Shown: piece after piece, positions 17,530 to 27,291 of the stretch | Position numbering within the stretch: the stretch's first letter is position 1 | Layout: the number at the start of each line of letters is the position of its first letter | Assembly: GCA_937873655.1 (NCBI GenBank) | Contig: CALMYQ010000251.1 | Location: 1-51,081 of the forward strand | DNA: 51,081 bases | Direction of reading: 5' to 3' | Origin: an uncultured Lewinella sp. | GTDB lineage: Bacteria > Bacteroidota > Bacteroidia > Chitinophagales > Saprospiraceae | Notes under the pieces: model-generated | Seen by the model: only the letters and a program-made list of their open reading frames with translations | Told to the model about the DNA's origin: nothing | Database searches by the model: none | Position numbers and translations under genes: made by a program

Positions 17530-19140
17530 TCAGACCTTTTCGGCAATCGGATTGAGTTGTTCCTGGGCCAATTCTTTGGATACCGTTTTCAAAGATTTTT
17601 TCTGCACTTTGGCCTTTAGCCAGATCTTCACTTCTCCCATACCCGAGATGGATTGCCCCAAACTGTTACGTTCGAACTCATCAAATGCTTTTTCAAAGCT
17701 CAATAATTTCTTTCTGTGATTGCCTTTGGGGTTTCGAAGTTTTTTGAGGTTGCTCAGAACCATTTTTTCAAAAGCCTTGTAGTGCTGCGATCTTTTATAC
17801 TGGTGTATGGCGGAAGAGGTTTTGTAGCGCTGAAAGCGTTCATCTATGTTCAATTCGTAAAGAATGATCAATTCAAGCATGGAAGCCGTCAGCTTCACCT
17901 CGTTACCCTGGGCTTTCGGCAAAGCGTGGATCTTGTCGACGCGAACCTGGCTTTCGTGGTACTGTTCATTGAAAAAATAGGAAATAAAGCAATCAAACTG
18001 TATCCAGATCAAAGCCCCGGGTCTCATTTTTTCCTCTATGCCGGGTTGTGCGAGCCAATGCTCCACTTCCCTGGTGAGCGTCATGGCCTTATCTATTTCA
18101 CCGGTGTTCAGCAACAAGATATATTGCAACTGGACCAGGCGTTCGTAATCGGATACCACTTCCGACGAGGCGTTAGGTCCGATACTGCCGGAAGTCGATT
18201 TCATCAATTTCTTGAACCGGTTGATATAGGTTTCGAACTCTTTTAAATCTTGAAGGGCATGGTTATAAACCAGGTAATTGTAAATGGCAACTTTAAACCT
18301 GACCGGGTCGATCTCAATAAGGTGGTCATAGTTTTCCCAGGTTTGTATGACTTTTTTCTGGTAAAATACCATGCGCTCCTTGTTGCCGTCCAGCAAGTGC
18401 CGGAAAGATAGCAGGGAATACAGGTAGATCTGGGCGTTAAATGTGACGGCCTTTTCGGACTGGTTCAGCAATTCGTTTTCAAAAATGGCCTTGATCCTGG
18501 CCTTCGAGTCCTTGATCTCCGTCCGCGACTTGTATAAAGCCAGCAGGTCGAAATACAATTGTTTGTACACGCTTTCTAACCTGAGGTTTTCTACCGCCCT
18601 CGCTTTTTCCTGTTGAGTATGCATGTAGTTCTCAAACCATTTCTTTTTATCAGGCGGGTATTGGGCATTCAGGCGGATCATCCGGTCCAGGATCTCTACC
18701 AGGAGCGGAAGTTTTTCATATTTTTCAGCGAGTTTTCTGGCTTTGACCAGGCGCGACAATGCCTGAGCGAACAACCCTTTCTTTTCCAGGTTAATGGATT
18801 CCGAAATCCAGTTGGTGATCCTCACTTCGGGCTCCTGCTGGTCCTCCCTGCTGTATCGCAAAGCCTTCAGGATATGGTTGTACAGGTGGTTTTTGACAAC
18901 CGGATATTGATTCTGGGCCACCAGCGCCCCTTCTTCCAGCTTTAGCCTGACAACCAGCTCCAGGGCATGATAATCTACCGCTGTACCCGGCTCCGGCAAC
19001 GCCTGATCGACGGCGTCAAATAAGTATTCATATTGTTTGGTTCCGCTTTGAAGGGCAGAAAAAAGGCGAAAATAGCGCTTCTCACTCTGCGACATTGAAG
19101 CGATCAACTCAAATAAAGCACCCGGCTGGTTCATAAGCAA
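17530..19140 (-). CDS. Large helical protein of unknown function
   Basis: The 536-residue product has no signal peptide and no membrane segment. It looks all-helical with degenerate TPR-like pairs (for example KKGLFAQALSRLVKARKLAE) and is rich in Lys, Glu and Tyr. The start is marked by the motif SMSQSEKRYFRLFSALQ, and the last 60 residues are strongly basic. I do not recognise a family with certainty; it looks like a cytoplasmic scaffold or regulator. Base composition is more AT-rich than in neighbouring enzyme genes. A -7 element lies 11 bases before the start codon, so the mRNA may have almost no leader. Confidence 0.8.
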   Translation of the reverse strand: MLMNQPGALFELIASMSQSEKRYFRLFSALQSGTKQYEYLFDAVDQALPEPGTAVDYHALELVVRLKLEEGALVAQNQYPVVKNHLYNHILKALRYSREDQQEPEVRITNWISESINLEKKGLFAQALSRLVKARKLAEKYEKLPLLVEILDRMIRLNAQYPPDKKKWFENYMHTQQEKARAVENLRLESVYKQLYFDLLALYKSRTEIKDSKARIKAIFENELLNQSEKAVTFNAQIYLYSLLSFRHLLDGNKERMVFYQKKVIQTWENYDHLIEIDPVRFKVAIYNYLVYNHALQDLKEFETYINRFKKLMKSTSGSIGPNASSEVVSDYERLVQLQYILLLNTGEIDKAMTLTREVEHWLAQPGIEEKMRPGALIWIQFDCFISYFFNEQYHESQVRVDKIHALPKAQGNEVKLTASMLELIILYELNIDERFQRYKTSSAIHQYKRSQHYKAFEKMVLSNLKKLRNPKGNHRKKLLSFEKAFDEFERNSLGQSISGMGEVKIWLKAKVQKKSLKTVSKELAQEQLNPIAEKV

Positions 19141-19151
19141 AATTGTACCGG

Positions 19152-19159
19152 CAAAGATA
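19152..19159 (-). promoter_or_regulatory. -7 promoter element of the helical protein gene
   Basis: The minus strand reads TATCTTTG, a full TAnnTTTG match, only 11 bases before the start codon. That would leave a leader of a few bases. Confidence 0.5.
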
Positions 19160-19389
19160 GGCCCATTCTTTCTATCCGGAAATTATTCGAAATTGGGTTT
19201 TTAATTTGAGGCCAAATTATAGTAAAACGCTTATCGTTTTCCACCCTATTTTTGCCCTATGATCTTCATACATAAATCAGTTTAACTAGTTCAGTTAGGC
19301 AGCTTTCCCAAGATGGATTCAACCCCCACCCCGATCAGCCGATAAAACTACGCATAGATCCCTTTTATTCAAAACTAACACTCAACACT

Positions 19390-19812
19390 ATGGCAACGAT
19401 CATGGTAGCAAAAGGGCCAAGCCTCACGTCTTTAACCATGTTGTACGAAATCAGTTTCGGCAACTCGTATACGTCACTTAAGCTGGACCCCGTAGTTACT
19501 GGCCCAAGCTATTCCTACACGCTACGAAACGGCCCCGCTTTTTTATTGAATGTCGCGTATACCGGCAGCGAATGGCAGTTGTCCATGACAGACGGCCAGA
19601 GTTTGAGCAGCCCGGATATCACACATACCTCCGATGTATCAGATTCTCCTTCCATTGATTTCGAAACCAACACGTCCGGAAACCTGATCGTTACCGGTGC
19701 TGATATTGATTGGGGCAAAGCATTTGAATTACCTTTCGAGGACGGTAACAAATTGAAGGTTACGCTGGATCAAGTCAATGATACCATTATTTTTGAGGGT
19801 TTGACCCCATAA
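19390..19812 (+). CDS. Small beta-rich orphan protein
   Basis: A 140-residue acidic protein without signal peptide or membrane segment. Alternating polar/hydrophobic patterning and many Ser, Thr and Gly suggest a beta-sandwich (for example SYSYTLRNGPAFLLNVAY). I recognise no family. It stands alone between the divergent helical-protein gene and a second small orphan, and has a hairpin terminator. Leader and start are A-rich without a Shine-Dalgarno sequence, as usual in this phylum. The open frame and the terminator support a real gene. Confidence 0.7.
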   Translation: MATIMVAKGPSLTSLTMLYEISFGNSYTSLKLDPVVTGPSYSYTLRNGPAFLLNVAYTGSEWQLSMTDGQSLSSPDITHTSDVSDSPSIDFETNTSGNLIVTGADIDWGKAFELPFEDGNKLKVTLDQVNDTIIFEGLTP

Positions 19813-19820
19813 TCCTTGCA

Positions 19821-19847
19821 CCGAGGAACGGCGGTTCGGGCTTTTTT
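19821..19847 (+). terminator. Probable terminator after the small orphan
   Basis: CCGAGGAACGGCGGTTCGGG forms a stem with a bulge and is followed by CTTTTTT, nine bases after the stop codon. Confidence 0.7.
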
Positions 19848-19938
19848 AATACAGGGATTTGAACCAAAAAGGCATAGGTTGAATTTATATTAGCAGAACG
19901 TTTATTTCTATTAAGTTCATAATGTTAAACCCTTGAGT

Positions 19939-20352
19939 ATGACCAATGAAAACATTGAAATGCGCCTCAAAGCGCTTGAGGATCAAATGAACAGCCTTTT
20001 GCACGCGGACAGACCTTTCTCAGAAAATTTTGCCATTCAGGCCCGAAAAGAGCTCCTACTGCACGCTCCTTCACTCCAAATCGAAGCCGAACGGGTAAAC
20101 ATTGACGGTGAAGTTTTTGCCAAAATCAGCTACAGCAAAGCATTAACCTGGGTTTCAGGGCAGGACAAGCTCAAGCTGATCCACAAGAACCGGGGGTTTC
20201 CCGTAATCGTATCTTTAAAGGGCGCCCTCGCGGAGGTTCGCCTCTTCATTGACCATTCCGATAATTTCTGGTATCTCCACGGCCATTCTTCAGGAAACAA
20301 ATCGCTGGAAGTGCAGGTCGTCTGTGTTGGAAAAGTCGGAGAAATAATTTGA
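19939..20352 (+). CDS. Second small orphan protein
   Basis: The product has 137 residues from ATG 19939; a TTG two codons upstream is possible but less likely. It opens with a short helical, coiled-coil-like segment (MRLKALEDQMNSLL), then appears beta-rich, ending in EVQVVCVGKVGEII. There is no signal peptide. I recognise no family. It follows the first orphan by 126 bases on the same strand and precedes the GH3 gene by 50 bases, but each neighbour has its own signals. Confidence 0.65.
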   Translation: MTNENIEMRLKALEDQMNSLLHADRPFSENFAIQARKELLLHAPSLQIEAERVNIDGEVFAKISYSKALTWVSGQDKLKLIHKNRGFPVIVSLKGALAEVRLFIDHSDNFWYLHGHSSGNKSLEVQVVCVGKVGEII

Positions 20353-20375
20353 TGGGCGGTCGCCGCCAAAATCCC

Positions 20376-20383
20376 TAACTTTG
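20376..20383 (+). promoter_or_regulatory. -7 promoter element of the GH3 gene
   Basis: TAACTTTG matches TAnnTTTG and ends 19 bases before the start codon. A TTTG 24 bases further upstream is slightly too far for an ideal -33 box. Confidence 0.6.
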
Positions 20384-20402
20384 CTGCCAGAAACCAACAG
20401 GT

Positions 20403-21908
20403 ATGGGATTCCGAGCATCCGTCATCAAGCCTATAGCCAAAAAAATCGCCCGAAACATTGATCGCTGGTCCGCACAGCCTATTGCCGCGCAGCAAGCCGT
20501 TTTTGACCAACTGGTCACTAAAGGAGCCCAAACGGCCTTCGGTCAGGATCACGGGCTGGATAAGGTCCGCAATTACGAGGCATTCAAGGCACAGGTCCCC
20601 ATCCGCGATTACGAAGACCTTCGCCCCTATATCGACCGGATCAAGGCCGGCGAAAAAAGTGTGCTCTGGCCCGGCAAACCCGCTTACTTTGCCAAAACCT
20701 CGGGTACCACTTCAGGCGTCAAATACATCCCGCTGACCAAAGACAGCCTGCCCAACCATTTCGGTTCCGCACGCAATGCCCTCTTCAACTATTATGCCCG
20801 CACCGGAAAAGGCGGCTGGCTCGACGGCAAAATGATCTTCCTCTCCGGCAGTCCGGAACTGGATGAGGTAGCCGGCATTCCCACCGGCAGGCTTTCCGGC
20901 ATTGTCAACCACCAGGTCCCGTCCTGGCTGCGCACCAACCAGCTGCCCTCCTATGTTACCAACTGTATCGAGGAATGGGAGGAAAAACTGGATCATATCG
21001 TCCGGGAAACGTTGACGCAGGATATGCGCCTCATCAGCGGCATACCGCCCTGGGTGCAAATGTACTACGAGCGGTTGCTGGAGCAGTCCGGCAAGCGCAC
21101 CATTCGCGAGCTCTTCCCCCGCTATGAGGTTTTCGTCTACGGAGGGGTCAATTTCGAGCCTTACCGGGCAAAACTCGAAGAGCTGGTCGGCGGCCGCATC
21201 GACAGCGTGGAAACCTATCCGGCGTCCGAGGGCTTTATCGCGTTCCAGGACAGCCAAACCGAACCGGGACTGCTGCTCAATGCCCATTCCGGGATCTTCT
21301 TCGAATTCATACCCGCCGACGAAATTTTCAAGGACTCCCCTACCCGTTTGTCCCTGTCACAGGTCGAAACCGGCGTCAATTACGCCATCATCATCAACAA
21401 CAATGCCGGACTGTGGGGGTACAATATCGGCGATACGGTCGAATTCGTGAGCACCAAGCCCTACCGGCTGAAAGTGACCGGACGGGTGAAGCACTATATC
21501 TCGGCTTTCGGCGAGCATGTCATCGGGAAGGAGGTTGAAGAAGCCATGCTGGCAACCGCCCGGGATCAGGGCGTCAAGATCGTCGAATTCACGGTGGCGC
21601 CCCAGGTCAATCCTCCGGAAGGCGGCTTACCCTACCACGAGTGGTTTGTGGAATTTGATCAATTACCTGACAACCTCGATGCCTTCGCCGCTTTGCTCGA
21701 CGACAAAATGGTGGGACAGAACATCTATTACCAGGACCTGATCGAGGGCAATATCCTGCGTAAACTCGTCATCAGGCCGCTGCAACGCGACGCGTTCAGG
21801 GAATATATGAAATCGGAAGGGAAACTCGGCGGCCAGAACAAGGTGCCCCGCCTGAGCAACGACCGGAAGATTGCGGAGGGGCTTCAGCCCTATCGCCAGG
21901 ATAAATAA
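20403..21908 (+). CDS. GH3-family acyl-adenylating ligase
   Basis: This 501-residue member of the GH3 family belongs to the ANL adenylate-forming superfamily. The ATP phosphate-binding loop is KTSGTTSG (98-105) in FAKTSGTTSGVKYIPLT; downstream are TYPASEGF, the WGYNIGDTVEF acidic motif and the hinge before the C-terminal domain (LKVTGRVKHYISAFGEHV). Plant GH3 enzymes conjugate amino acids to hormone acids; bacterial members have no settled substrate. Length and motifs are complete. The stop codon is directly adjacent to the stop of the convergent Rpn gene with no base between. Confidence 0.93.
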   Translation: MGFRASVIKPIAKKIARNIDRWSAQPIAAQQAVFDQLVTKGAQTAFGQDHGLDKVRNYEAFKAQVPIRDYEDLRPYIDRIKAGEKSVLWPGKPAYFAKTSGTTSGVKYIPLTKDSLPNHFGSARNALFNYYARTGKGGWLDGKMIFLSGSPELDEVAGIPTGRLSGIVNHQVPSWLRTNQLPSYVTNCIEEWEEKLDHIVRETLTQDMRLISGIPPWVQMYYERLLEQSGKRTIRELFPRYEVFVYGGVNFEPYRAKLEELVGGRIDSVETYPASEGFIAFQDSQTEPGLLLNAHSGIFFEFIPADEIFKDSPTRLSLSQVETGVNYAIIINNNAGLWGYNIGDTVEFVSTKPYRLKVTGRVKHYISAFGEHVIGKEVEEAMLATARDQGVKIVEFTVAPQVNPPEGGLPYHEWFVEFDQLPDNLDAFAALLDDKMVGQNIYYQDLIEGNILRKLVIRPLQRDAFREYMKSEGKLGGQNKVPRLSNDRKIAEGLQPYRQDK

Positions 21909-22901
21909 TTATTCCAACCCGGCCTCCATCAGGACTTTGCGGACTTCCTCAACGGACAGTTCAACAAGGTCAGCTATTACTTCAATTTCGAGGCCTTTTT
22001 TCTTTGCATTCAGGATGACTTGAGACCTTGCCAGCTCCAAGCCTTCTTCTCGGCCTTCTTCTCGGCCTTCTTCTCGGCCTTCTTCTCGACCTTCTTCTCG
22101 GCCTTGTTCTCGACCTTGTTTTCGACCTTGATTAAGCCCCAATTCAAGGCCTTCTTTCTGGGCTCTTTCCAGTAAAAGCTGTTCAATACCCATAGTATAG
22201 TTTTTTCCGGTTATCGTTTCCAGTTTTTTCTCAAAAATAAGAAAATGTTCTTTATTGTCAAAACGTATGTAAGCGCGCAAAAAGTTCATTAATGCCCTGA
22301 TTTTGACCTTGGGCATTTCCTTTCGCAACAGCTCTTTGGCTAAATCCAACTTTAAGGTCAGCAAACTTTCTTCTGATAATCTCCCCTTCTTCAAGGCAAT
22401 GAGCGCCGTTAAGATAACAAGCGAAAAAGGGTTATTCCCGTTTTTCAGCTCCTGCTCCCTTTGATCCAAAATCTTGAATGTCTTGAAGCGATAAATCACC
22501 GACGTCCCCAGGAAGGACTCCTGAAACATTTCCGGATTAAACCCAGGAGATCGATCAGACAATATCGCGATGGCAGTAATCGGCCTTTTGTATCTGTCCC
22601 GGATCCTGTAGTAATAGGTAAACATCCGTTCGCCGAAATCCGCATCCCGCTGCCCTTGAATTTCAACATGAACCAACATCCATTGATCCTTGCCGTCTTT
22701 CAGAAAGACCTTTACCAATTTATCTACATAGCGAATTTTTTCTTCCTCCGGCATCGGAAATATATCCTCCAATTCCTTATCCAGGAATTCAAAATCCTTT
22801 TCCATATCTATCAGGGTTTCCGCTTCCGGGTAAAAGAACCTAATAAAATCATCAAAAAGATCCTCCAGGATCCCTTTCCAGAGTGTGTCGTCGCGTTTCA
22901 T
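21909..22901 (-). CDS. Rpn-family PD-(D/E)XK nuclease-like protein
   Basis: The 330-residue protein has an N-terminal PD-(D/E)XK nuclease-like domain: the putative active site is Asp60 (RYVDKLVKV) with Glu80 and Gln82 (VHVEIQGQ). Members of this Rpn/putative-transposase family promote RecA-independent recombination in E. coli, and their tails often hold Arg-Glu-Gly repeats. Here the tail (about 255-290) is a run of GREEG-type repeats coded by an almost exact 12-bp DNA repeat. The gene is clearly more AT-rich than its neighbours, which suggests transfer. No inverted repeats or target duplication were seen. Confidence 0.88.
   Translation of the reverse strand: MKRDDTLWKGILEDLFDDFIRFFYPEAETLIDMEKDFEFLDKELEDIFPMPEEEKIRYVDKLVKVFLKDGKDQWMLVHVEIQGQRDADFGERMFTYYYRIRDRYKRPITAIAILSDRSPGFNPEMFQESFLGTSVIYRFKTFKILDQREQELKNGNNPFSLVILTALIALKKGRLSEESLLTLKLDLAKELLRKEMPKVKIRALMNFLRAYIRFDNKEHFLIFEKKLETITGKNYTMGIEQLLLERAQKEGLELGLNQGRKQGREQGREEGREEGREEGREEGREEGLELARSQVILNAKKKGLEIEVIADLVELSVEEVRKVLMEAGLE
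22041..22129 (-). repeat. 12-bp coding repeat in the Rpn gene
   Basis: Seven or so near-identical copies of the 12-bp unit (plus strand GCCTTCTTCTCG with a few base changes) encode the Gly-Arg-Glu-Glu/Gln tail. Because the unit is a multiple of three, copy changes would lengthen or shorten the tail without breaking the frame. Confidence 0.9.
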
Positions 22902-22917
22902 TATGGGTTTTATTGAT

Positions 22918-22925
22918 CAAATATA
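22918..22925 (-). promoter_or_regulatory. -7 promoter element of the Rpn gene
   Basis: The minus strand reads TATATTTG, a full TAnnTTTG match, 16 bases before the start codon, inside an A/T-rich spacer. Confidence 0.6.
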
Positions 22926-23144
22926 AATTATTTTTTTAAATAAATTTAAATAAAAACAAATAATATTTAAAATATTTCTGCGTAACTCCACCTCTTTCAA
23001 AAAATATCTTGCCGCTTATAAAAAAAATCCGGACACATTTTAAGTAAAATTATATATTTAAAAATTTACAAGTACCTTGCTCAGCAAAGCCGTAACACGC
23101 TTGCAACATCTGAATCTTATCATATCCCTAAAAAAACGAAACGC

Positions 23145-25331
23145 ATGTTCTCGAAAAACACCTGCCTTATTTCAGCCCTCATTTTCTTTATTTCAACAGC
23201 TGTTCCCCTTTCAGCCCAGGACTATATTCTAAACGGCGATGCCGTCGACCTCGGCGGAGAATGCTTCCAGCTAACGCCCGATTCTACTTTCAAAACCGGC
23301 GCCGTATGGTACCAGGAAAAGATCAGCCTGGAGCATAACTTCACCATCCGGTTCAAGGCCAATTTCGGCGACAAGGATTCGCTGGGCGGCGGCGGCATCG
23401 CCTTTGTGCTTCAGCCCGTTTGCAAGGGCCTGGGAGCAGGTGAAAGCGGATTGGGCTATGGCGGCATTAACCCGGCTGTTGCGCTCGAATTTGATACCTA
23501 TCAGGACCCGGCGAACAACGATCCGGCTCAGGACCACCTGGGCATGTCAAAGGCAGGAATCAGCAGCCATAATGATCCATCCGGTTCGCTGGGCGGCGGA
23601 TTTGCACTGTTCAATTTCGAAACCGGCGCCGATTTCCTGATCAACATCACCTACAACGCAACGACCAAATACCTGCAGCTCTATATCAACGGATTCAATT
23701 ACTTTTCCCATCAAGGAGACCTGACGACCTACCTGCTCAACGGCATAACGGAGGTTTACTGGGGCTTCACAGCCGCCACCGGGGCAACATCAAACCGGCA
23801 GACGGTTTGCATCGATTATACAAACTTTGAACCCATAACGCCATATACCGTGACGGCCCCCGGTACGCCCGGATCGTCCGACGGCGGTATCGACCTGGAC
23901 TTATCCGGGGGATATGGGCCTTTTACTTACATGTGGTCAAACGGGGCAACAACCGAAGACCTCACCGGCATCGCAGCGGGCACCTATACCGTGACCGTCA
24001 CGGATACCAACCATTGCGCCAGCAAGTATACGATCACAGTCGTCAGCGATCCGGACCTGACCCCGCCGACCATCGTCTGCCCGGAAAATATCATCGTTGA
24101 TTCGGATGCCGGTTTATGCGGAGCAACCGTGGCCTATGCAATGCCCACGGTTACGGATAACGCCCCGGATCCTACCCTCGCACTGGAAGCCGGGCTAGGC
24201 AGCGGAGCGATCTTTCCGGTCGGCGTCTCCATTGAATATTACAAAGCCCGGGACGGCAGCAACAATACGGCCACCTGCAGTTTTACGATCACGGTGGAGG
24301 ACAAACAGGCACCGTCCATGAATTGCCCCCAGGCCAGCTACGGAAGTTGCGGCCTGCCGGTCACACCCGACATCAGCGGTACGCCGGCTGTCAGCGACAA
24401 TTGCGATCCCTTACCGGAGCTGGTATATACCGATTCGCTGATCTATGGGAATTGCGCCTGGGAGTGCGTCACGGAAAGGACCTGGAAGGCCACCGATCTT
24501 TTCGGCAACCGGCAATCCTGCAAACAGTACATCACCCGGACCGTCCAGCCGATGATCGACGAAGCCCTGTCCATGGGGCCCATCATCCTGGGCGCCTGGA
24601 GCCATACCCTGACCATCGATCAGGACGCCGCAGCCTGCCTGGGAATCTGGATGCCTGCTCAACCGGGTCCCGCGGCGGCCATTCCGCGTCGCGGTCATCA
24701 CACGGTCAACCTGGAAGACTGTCTGCCCGGTCCCGTTCCGGTCAACAGCGCCGGAAAACTGACCAATCCGTTGCTGGAACAAACGCTCCTCCTCGCTATT
24801 GAACTGCGGTTGAACCCCGGCCTCGGACAAACGCTCTTGAGCGAATTCGAATGCGATCTTAATCCGGTGATCTTCCAGTATATGGGCAAAAATCCGACCC
24901 TGACCGACCTGCTGCGGCTGGCCAACAATGCACTCGGCAACATCATCGGTCCGCCCCACCTGGAATTGATCAGGGAAGCGCTGGCTTGCGTGAACGGCGC
25001 CACCGGCCTGTGTGAGCCCCCGGCAAGCAAGCCGGTACAAAACCTTGGGGTACCTCTGCTTGCGAATGAACCATCGCCGACACTGGAATTATACCCGAAT
25101 CCTGCGGATGGGCTGTTCTATTTGCCTGTACAGGCCGGTCGCGGTGAGGTCATTCAGTTAGCGGTCTGGTCGGCTCAGGGGCGCCTTGTCAGGAGATGGG
25201 AGATCGCGGATGTTTCTGAAGGGGCAATTGCCGTTGACCTGACCGGGGAGCCGGCCGGGGTATACTGCATTTCAGTTGTGGCAGGAAACCGACCATTGAG
25301 AACAGCCAATATTGTACTGACTGGTCGATAA
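23145..25331 (+). CDS. Secreted L-type lectin/SprB-like/HYR multidomain protein, T9SS cargo
   Basis: The 728-residue product has a signal peptide (about 1-24) and an L-type lectin domain (about 26-230) with the fold motifs GGGGIAFVLQ, AVALEFDTYQD and VYWGFTAATGA. An SprB-type repeat follows (about 235-302: GGYGPFTYMWSNGATTEDL), then an HYR domain (about 305-385: DLTPPTIVCPENI), a second Cys-rich HYR-like module (about 388-468), an unassigned region (about 470-640) and a T9SS sorting domain (about 645-728, LELYPNPADGLFY). The lectin domain should bind glycans at the cell surface. The Asp and Asn calcium ligands are plausible in DTYQDPANNDPAQD. A role in adhesion or gliding is inference. Confidence 0.9.
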   Translation: MFSKNTCLISALIFFISTAVPLSAQDYILNGDAVDLGGECFQLTPDSTFKTGAVWYQEKISLEHNFTIRFKANFGDKDSLGGGGIAFVLQPVCKGLGAGESGLGYGGINPAVALEFDTYQDPANNDPAQDHLGMSKAGISSHNDPSGSLGGGFALFNFETGADFLINITYNATTKYLQLYINGFNYFSHQGDLTTYLLNGITEVYWGFTAATGATSNRQTVCIDYTNFEPITPYTVTAPGTPGSSDGGIDLDLSGGYGPFTYMWSNGATTEDLTGIAAGTYTVTVTDTNHCASKYTITVVSDPDLTPPTIVCPENIIVDSDAGLCGATVAYAMPTVTDNAPDPTLALEAGLGSGAIFPVGVSIEYYKARDGSNNTATCSFTITVEDKQAPSMNCPQASYGSCGLPVTPDISGTPAVSDNCDPLPELVYTDSLIYGNCAWECVTERTWKATDLFGNRQSCKQYITRTVQPMIDEALSMGPIILGAWSHTLTIDQDAAACLGIWMPAQPGPAAAIPRRGHHTVNLEDCLPGPVPVNSAGKLTNPLLEQTLLLAIELRLNPGLGQTLLSEFECDLNPVIFQYMGKNPTLTDLLRLANNALGNIIGPPHLELIREALACVNGATGLCEPPASKPVQNLGVPLLANEPSPTLELYPNPADGLFYLPVQAGRGEVIQLAVWSAQGRLVRRWEIADVSEGAIAVDLTGEPAGVYCISVVAGNRPLRTANIVLTGR

Positions 25332-25336
25332 TCTTT

Positions 25337-25352
25337 GACTGGCTTCCCAGTC
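25337..25352. terminator. Small hairpin between convergent genes
   Basis: GACTGG and CCAGTC form a six-pair stem with loop CTTC in the 22-base gap between the lectin-protein stop and the MutS-like stop. There is no T-run, so its strength as a terminator is doubtful. Confidence 0.35.
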
Positions 25353-25353
25353 G

Positions 25354-27165
25354 TCATGCGATCCGGATGCCCATATTTTGCATCAGCAAGGTGGCGTTGA
25401 AACTCTTACTGACGCCCTTTTTCAGTTTGTAATCGAAGAAAAGTTCGCCGTTGCGGATCTCGACCTCCATACAAAGGTTTTCGATGGCGCCGCCGGCATC
25501 GGCTTCGAGGGCGCCGAGTTCGAGGTCGTGGGTAGCGATCAGGCCCGCGCCGCGGCTTTGGATGAGCTGCCGGATAAGGGCCTTGGCGCCTGTGTGCCGG
25601 TCAACCGAATTGGTGCCCTTCAGGATCTCGTCCAGCAGGAAAAGAACAGGCAACTGATTCGTTTCGTTCGCCTGTGCGGCTTCCACGCATTCAATGATCT
25701 GTTTTAGACGCTTCAACTCAGCGTAAAAGGAGGACGCGCTTTCGTGCAGGGCGTCCTGGGTGCGCATGCTGGTATACACTTGCAACGGCGTCAGGGATAA
25801 CTGCCGGGCACAAACCGGTGCGCCGGCCAGGGCCATGACCGCATTGATGCCAACCGTGCGCAGGAACGTGCTCTTGCCCGCCATATTGGAGCCCGTGATC
25901 AGCTTGATATGGCCGTGCAGGGGCAGGCCGATATCGTTTGACACCCTTTTCGAGGGGAGAATCAGCGGGTGCCCGAGTTGAACAGCTGACAACCTCGCCT
26001 CCGGATGCAGGACCGGCAAGGTCCAGTCGGGATTATTGTACCAGGCATTGGCCAGGCCGGCTAAGGCCTCCATTTCCGCCAGGGCATCGAACCACAACGG
26101 CAGGCGGCCCTTTTCCTTTGATTTCCATTTCTCAAGCCTGTAAACCCATTGCAAATCCCAGACGGTCAACAAATTGAGAAAAACCGCAAACACATTATAC
26201 CGTACATTCAACTGGGCGATAATATAAGAAAGCTGCCGGGTACGGCGTGAGGCGGTTTCGTTCTCTTCCTGAAAAACGGCTTTCAACCGGTTCAAGCGGG
26301 GCGCTTTCCATTCGGGCGCCGTTTCGATCCGGTGGATCAGGCGGCTGTAATAATTGAGTAACTCGGCGGCTTTGGCCGTATGTTCGTGCGTTTTCGTTAC
26401 CTTTTTGACAGTGGTGGATAAAGCCCAGACAGAAGGGGCCAGAAACCAGATCGCCGCTTGCCAGGGCCATACGAATATCCACAATATGATACCGCTCAGG
26501 ACGAAGGCGGGGGCCAGCACAAGAGCAGCCGTCAACCATCGGTTGCCCAGAACAAACGGCTTTTCTTCCATCCAGGCATCCAGGGCCAGCAGGTGCTTCG
26601 GATTGTCGTTAGTGTCCAGCCCGGTTGCCTGAAACTCTTGTCGCCAGTCAAGCGCATCCCGCAATTCCGGCAAAGCGGCCTGCCGGGCTGCTATTTCCGG
26701 TTCATTCGTTGGGATCGAAAGCCAATCCGCAAGTTTTTTGCGTCCTACCGATGTGGTTGTCCTGTTGAGGTATTGGTACAGGGAATATTCCCCGAAAATA
26801 TCGAGATCAAATAAATAAGGATGCGACGGGTTCATCCATTCCTTTCCAGAATAAAAAACAGCGTAATTTCCGTCCAGTACAGCTTTTTCCCAGGTATTGA
26901 TCCTGCTCTGACGCTCATTGAAACGAGCCGCTTCCAATATCCCGCTGTGCCATACAACAAACCGGTAAAAAGCTGCCAGGAACACCCCCACGAATCCGAT
27001 GCCAACACCCCAATGGAGGCTGAAACAATAAATGGCTACCCCGACGGCAACAATGAATATCAACAACCGGACTACCGATAATTGATTGTACCGTCGCTGC
27101 AACTGAGCCGCAGCCTTTTGGAAACCGGAACTCCGCTGCTGATATATTTCCTTTAAATCGTTCAT
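25354..27165 (-). CDS. Membrane-anchored MutS-like ATPase
   Basis: This 603-residue protein has the MutS core (lever/clamp helices) and ATPase domain: Walker A GSNMAGKST (425-433) with STFLRTVG, Walker B LLDE (Asp512, Glu513) followed by ILKGTNSVDR, and a late ATHDLELG motif. It lacks the mismatch-binding and connector domains of MutS1. Two hydrophobic hairpins (about 33-72 and 209-250) look membrane-spanning. MutS-related membrane proteins of this layout are widespread in Bacteroidota and have no proven role. It is convergent with the lectin gene and downstream of the deaminase gene and repeat element. Confidence 0.9.
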   Translation of the reverse strand: MNDLKEIYQQRSSGFQKAAAQLQRRYNQLSVVRLLIFIVAVGVAIYCFSLHWGVGIGFVGVFLAAFYRFVVWHSGILEAARFNERQSRINTWEKAVLDGNYAVFYSGKEWMNPSHPYLFDLDIFGEYSLYQYLNRTTTSVGRKKLADWLSIPTNEPEIAARQAALPELRDALDWRQEFQATGLDTNDNPKHLLALDAWMEEKPFVLGNRWLTAALVLAPAFVLSGIILWIFVWPWQAAIWFLAPSVWALSTTVKKVTKTHEHTAKAAELLNYYSRLIHRIETAPEWKAPRLNRLKAVFQEENETASRRTRQLSYIIAQLNVRYNVFAVFLNLLTVWDLQWVYRLEKWKSKEKGRLPLWFDALAEMEALAGLANAWYNNPDWTLPVLHPEARLSAVQLGHPLILPSKRVSNDIGLPLHGHIKLITGSNMAGKSTFLRTVGINAVMALAGAPVCARQLSLTPLQVYTSMRTQDALHESASSFYAELKRLKQIIECVEAAQANETNQLPVLFLLDEILKGTNSVDRHTGAKALIRQLIQSRGAGLIATHDLELGALEADAGGAIENLCMEVEIRNGELFFDYKLKKGVSKSFNATLLMQNMGIRIA

Positions 27166-27179
27166 ACAAATATTTCAAA

Positions 27180-27291
27180 GTAAAAGCTCCCATTCTCACC
27201 CTCTCACCTCCCATCCGACGAAGCCTCAGGCGAAGTCGGACTCCCCGTACTGAGCGAAGCCGAAGTATCACCCTCTCGCCCTCTCACTCTC
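27180..27291. repeat. REP-like element with CT-rich repeats touching a stop codon
   Basis: Copies of CCCTCTCAC-type repeats flank a hairpin at 27214-27240: TCCGAC and GTCGGA pair, then opposed GAA triplets, then GCC/GGC with loop TCA. Next comes TACTGAGCGAAGCCGAAGTA (27248-27267), a phrase resembling dispersed repeats known from many Bacteroidota genomes. The element ends directly at the stop codon of the deaminase gene. Confidence 0.75.
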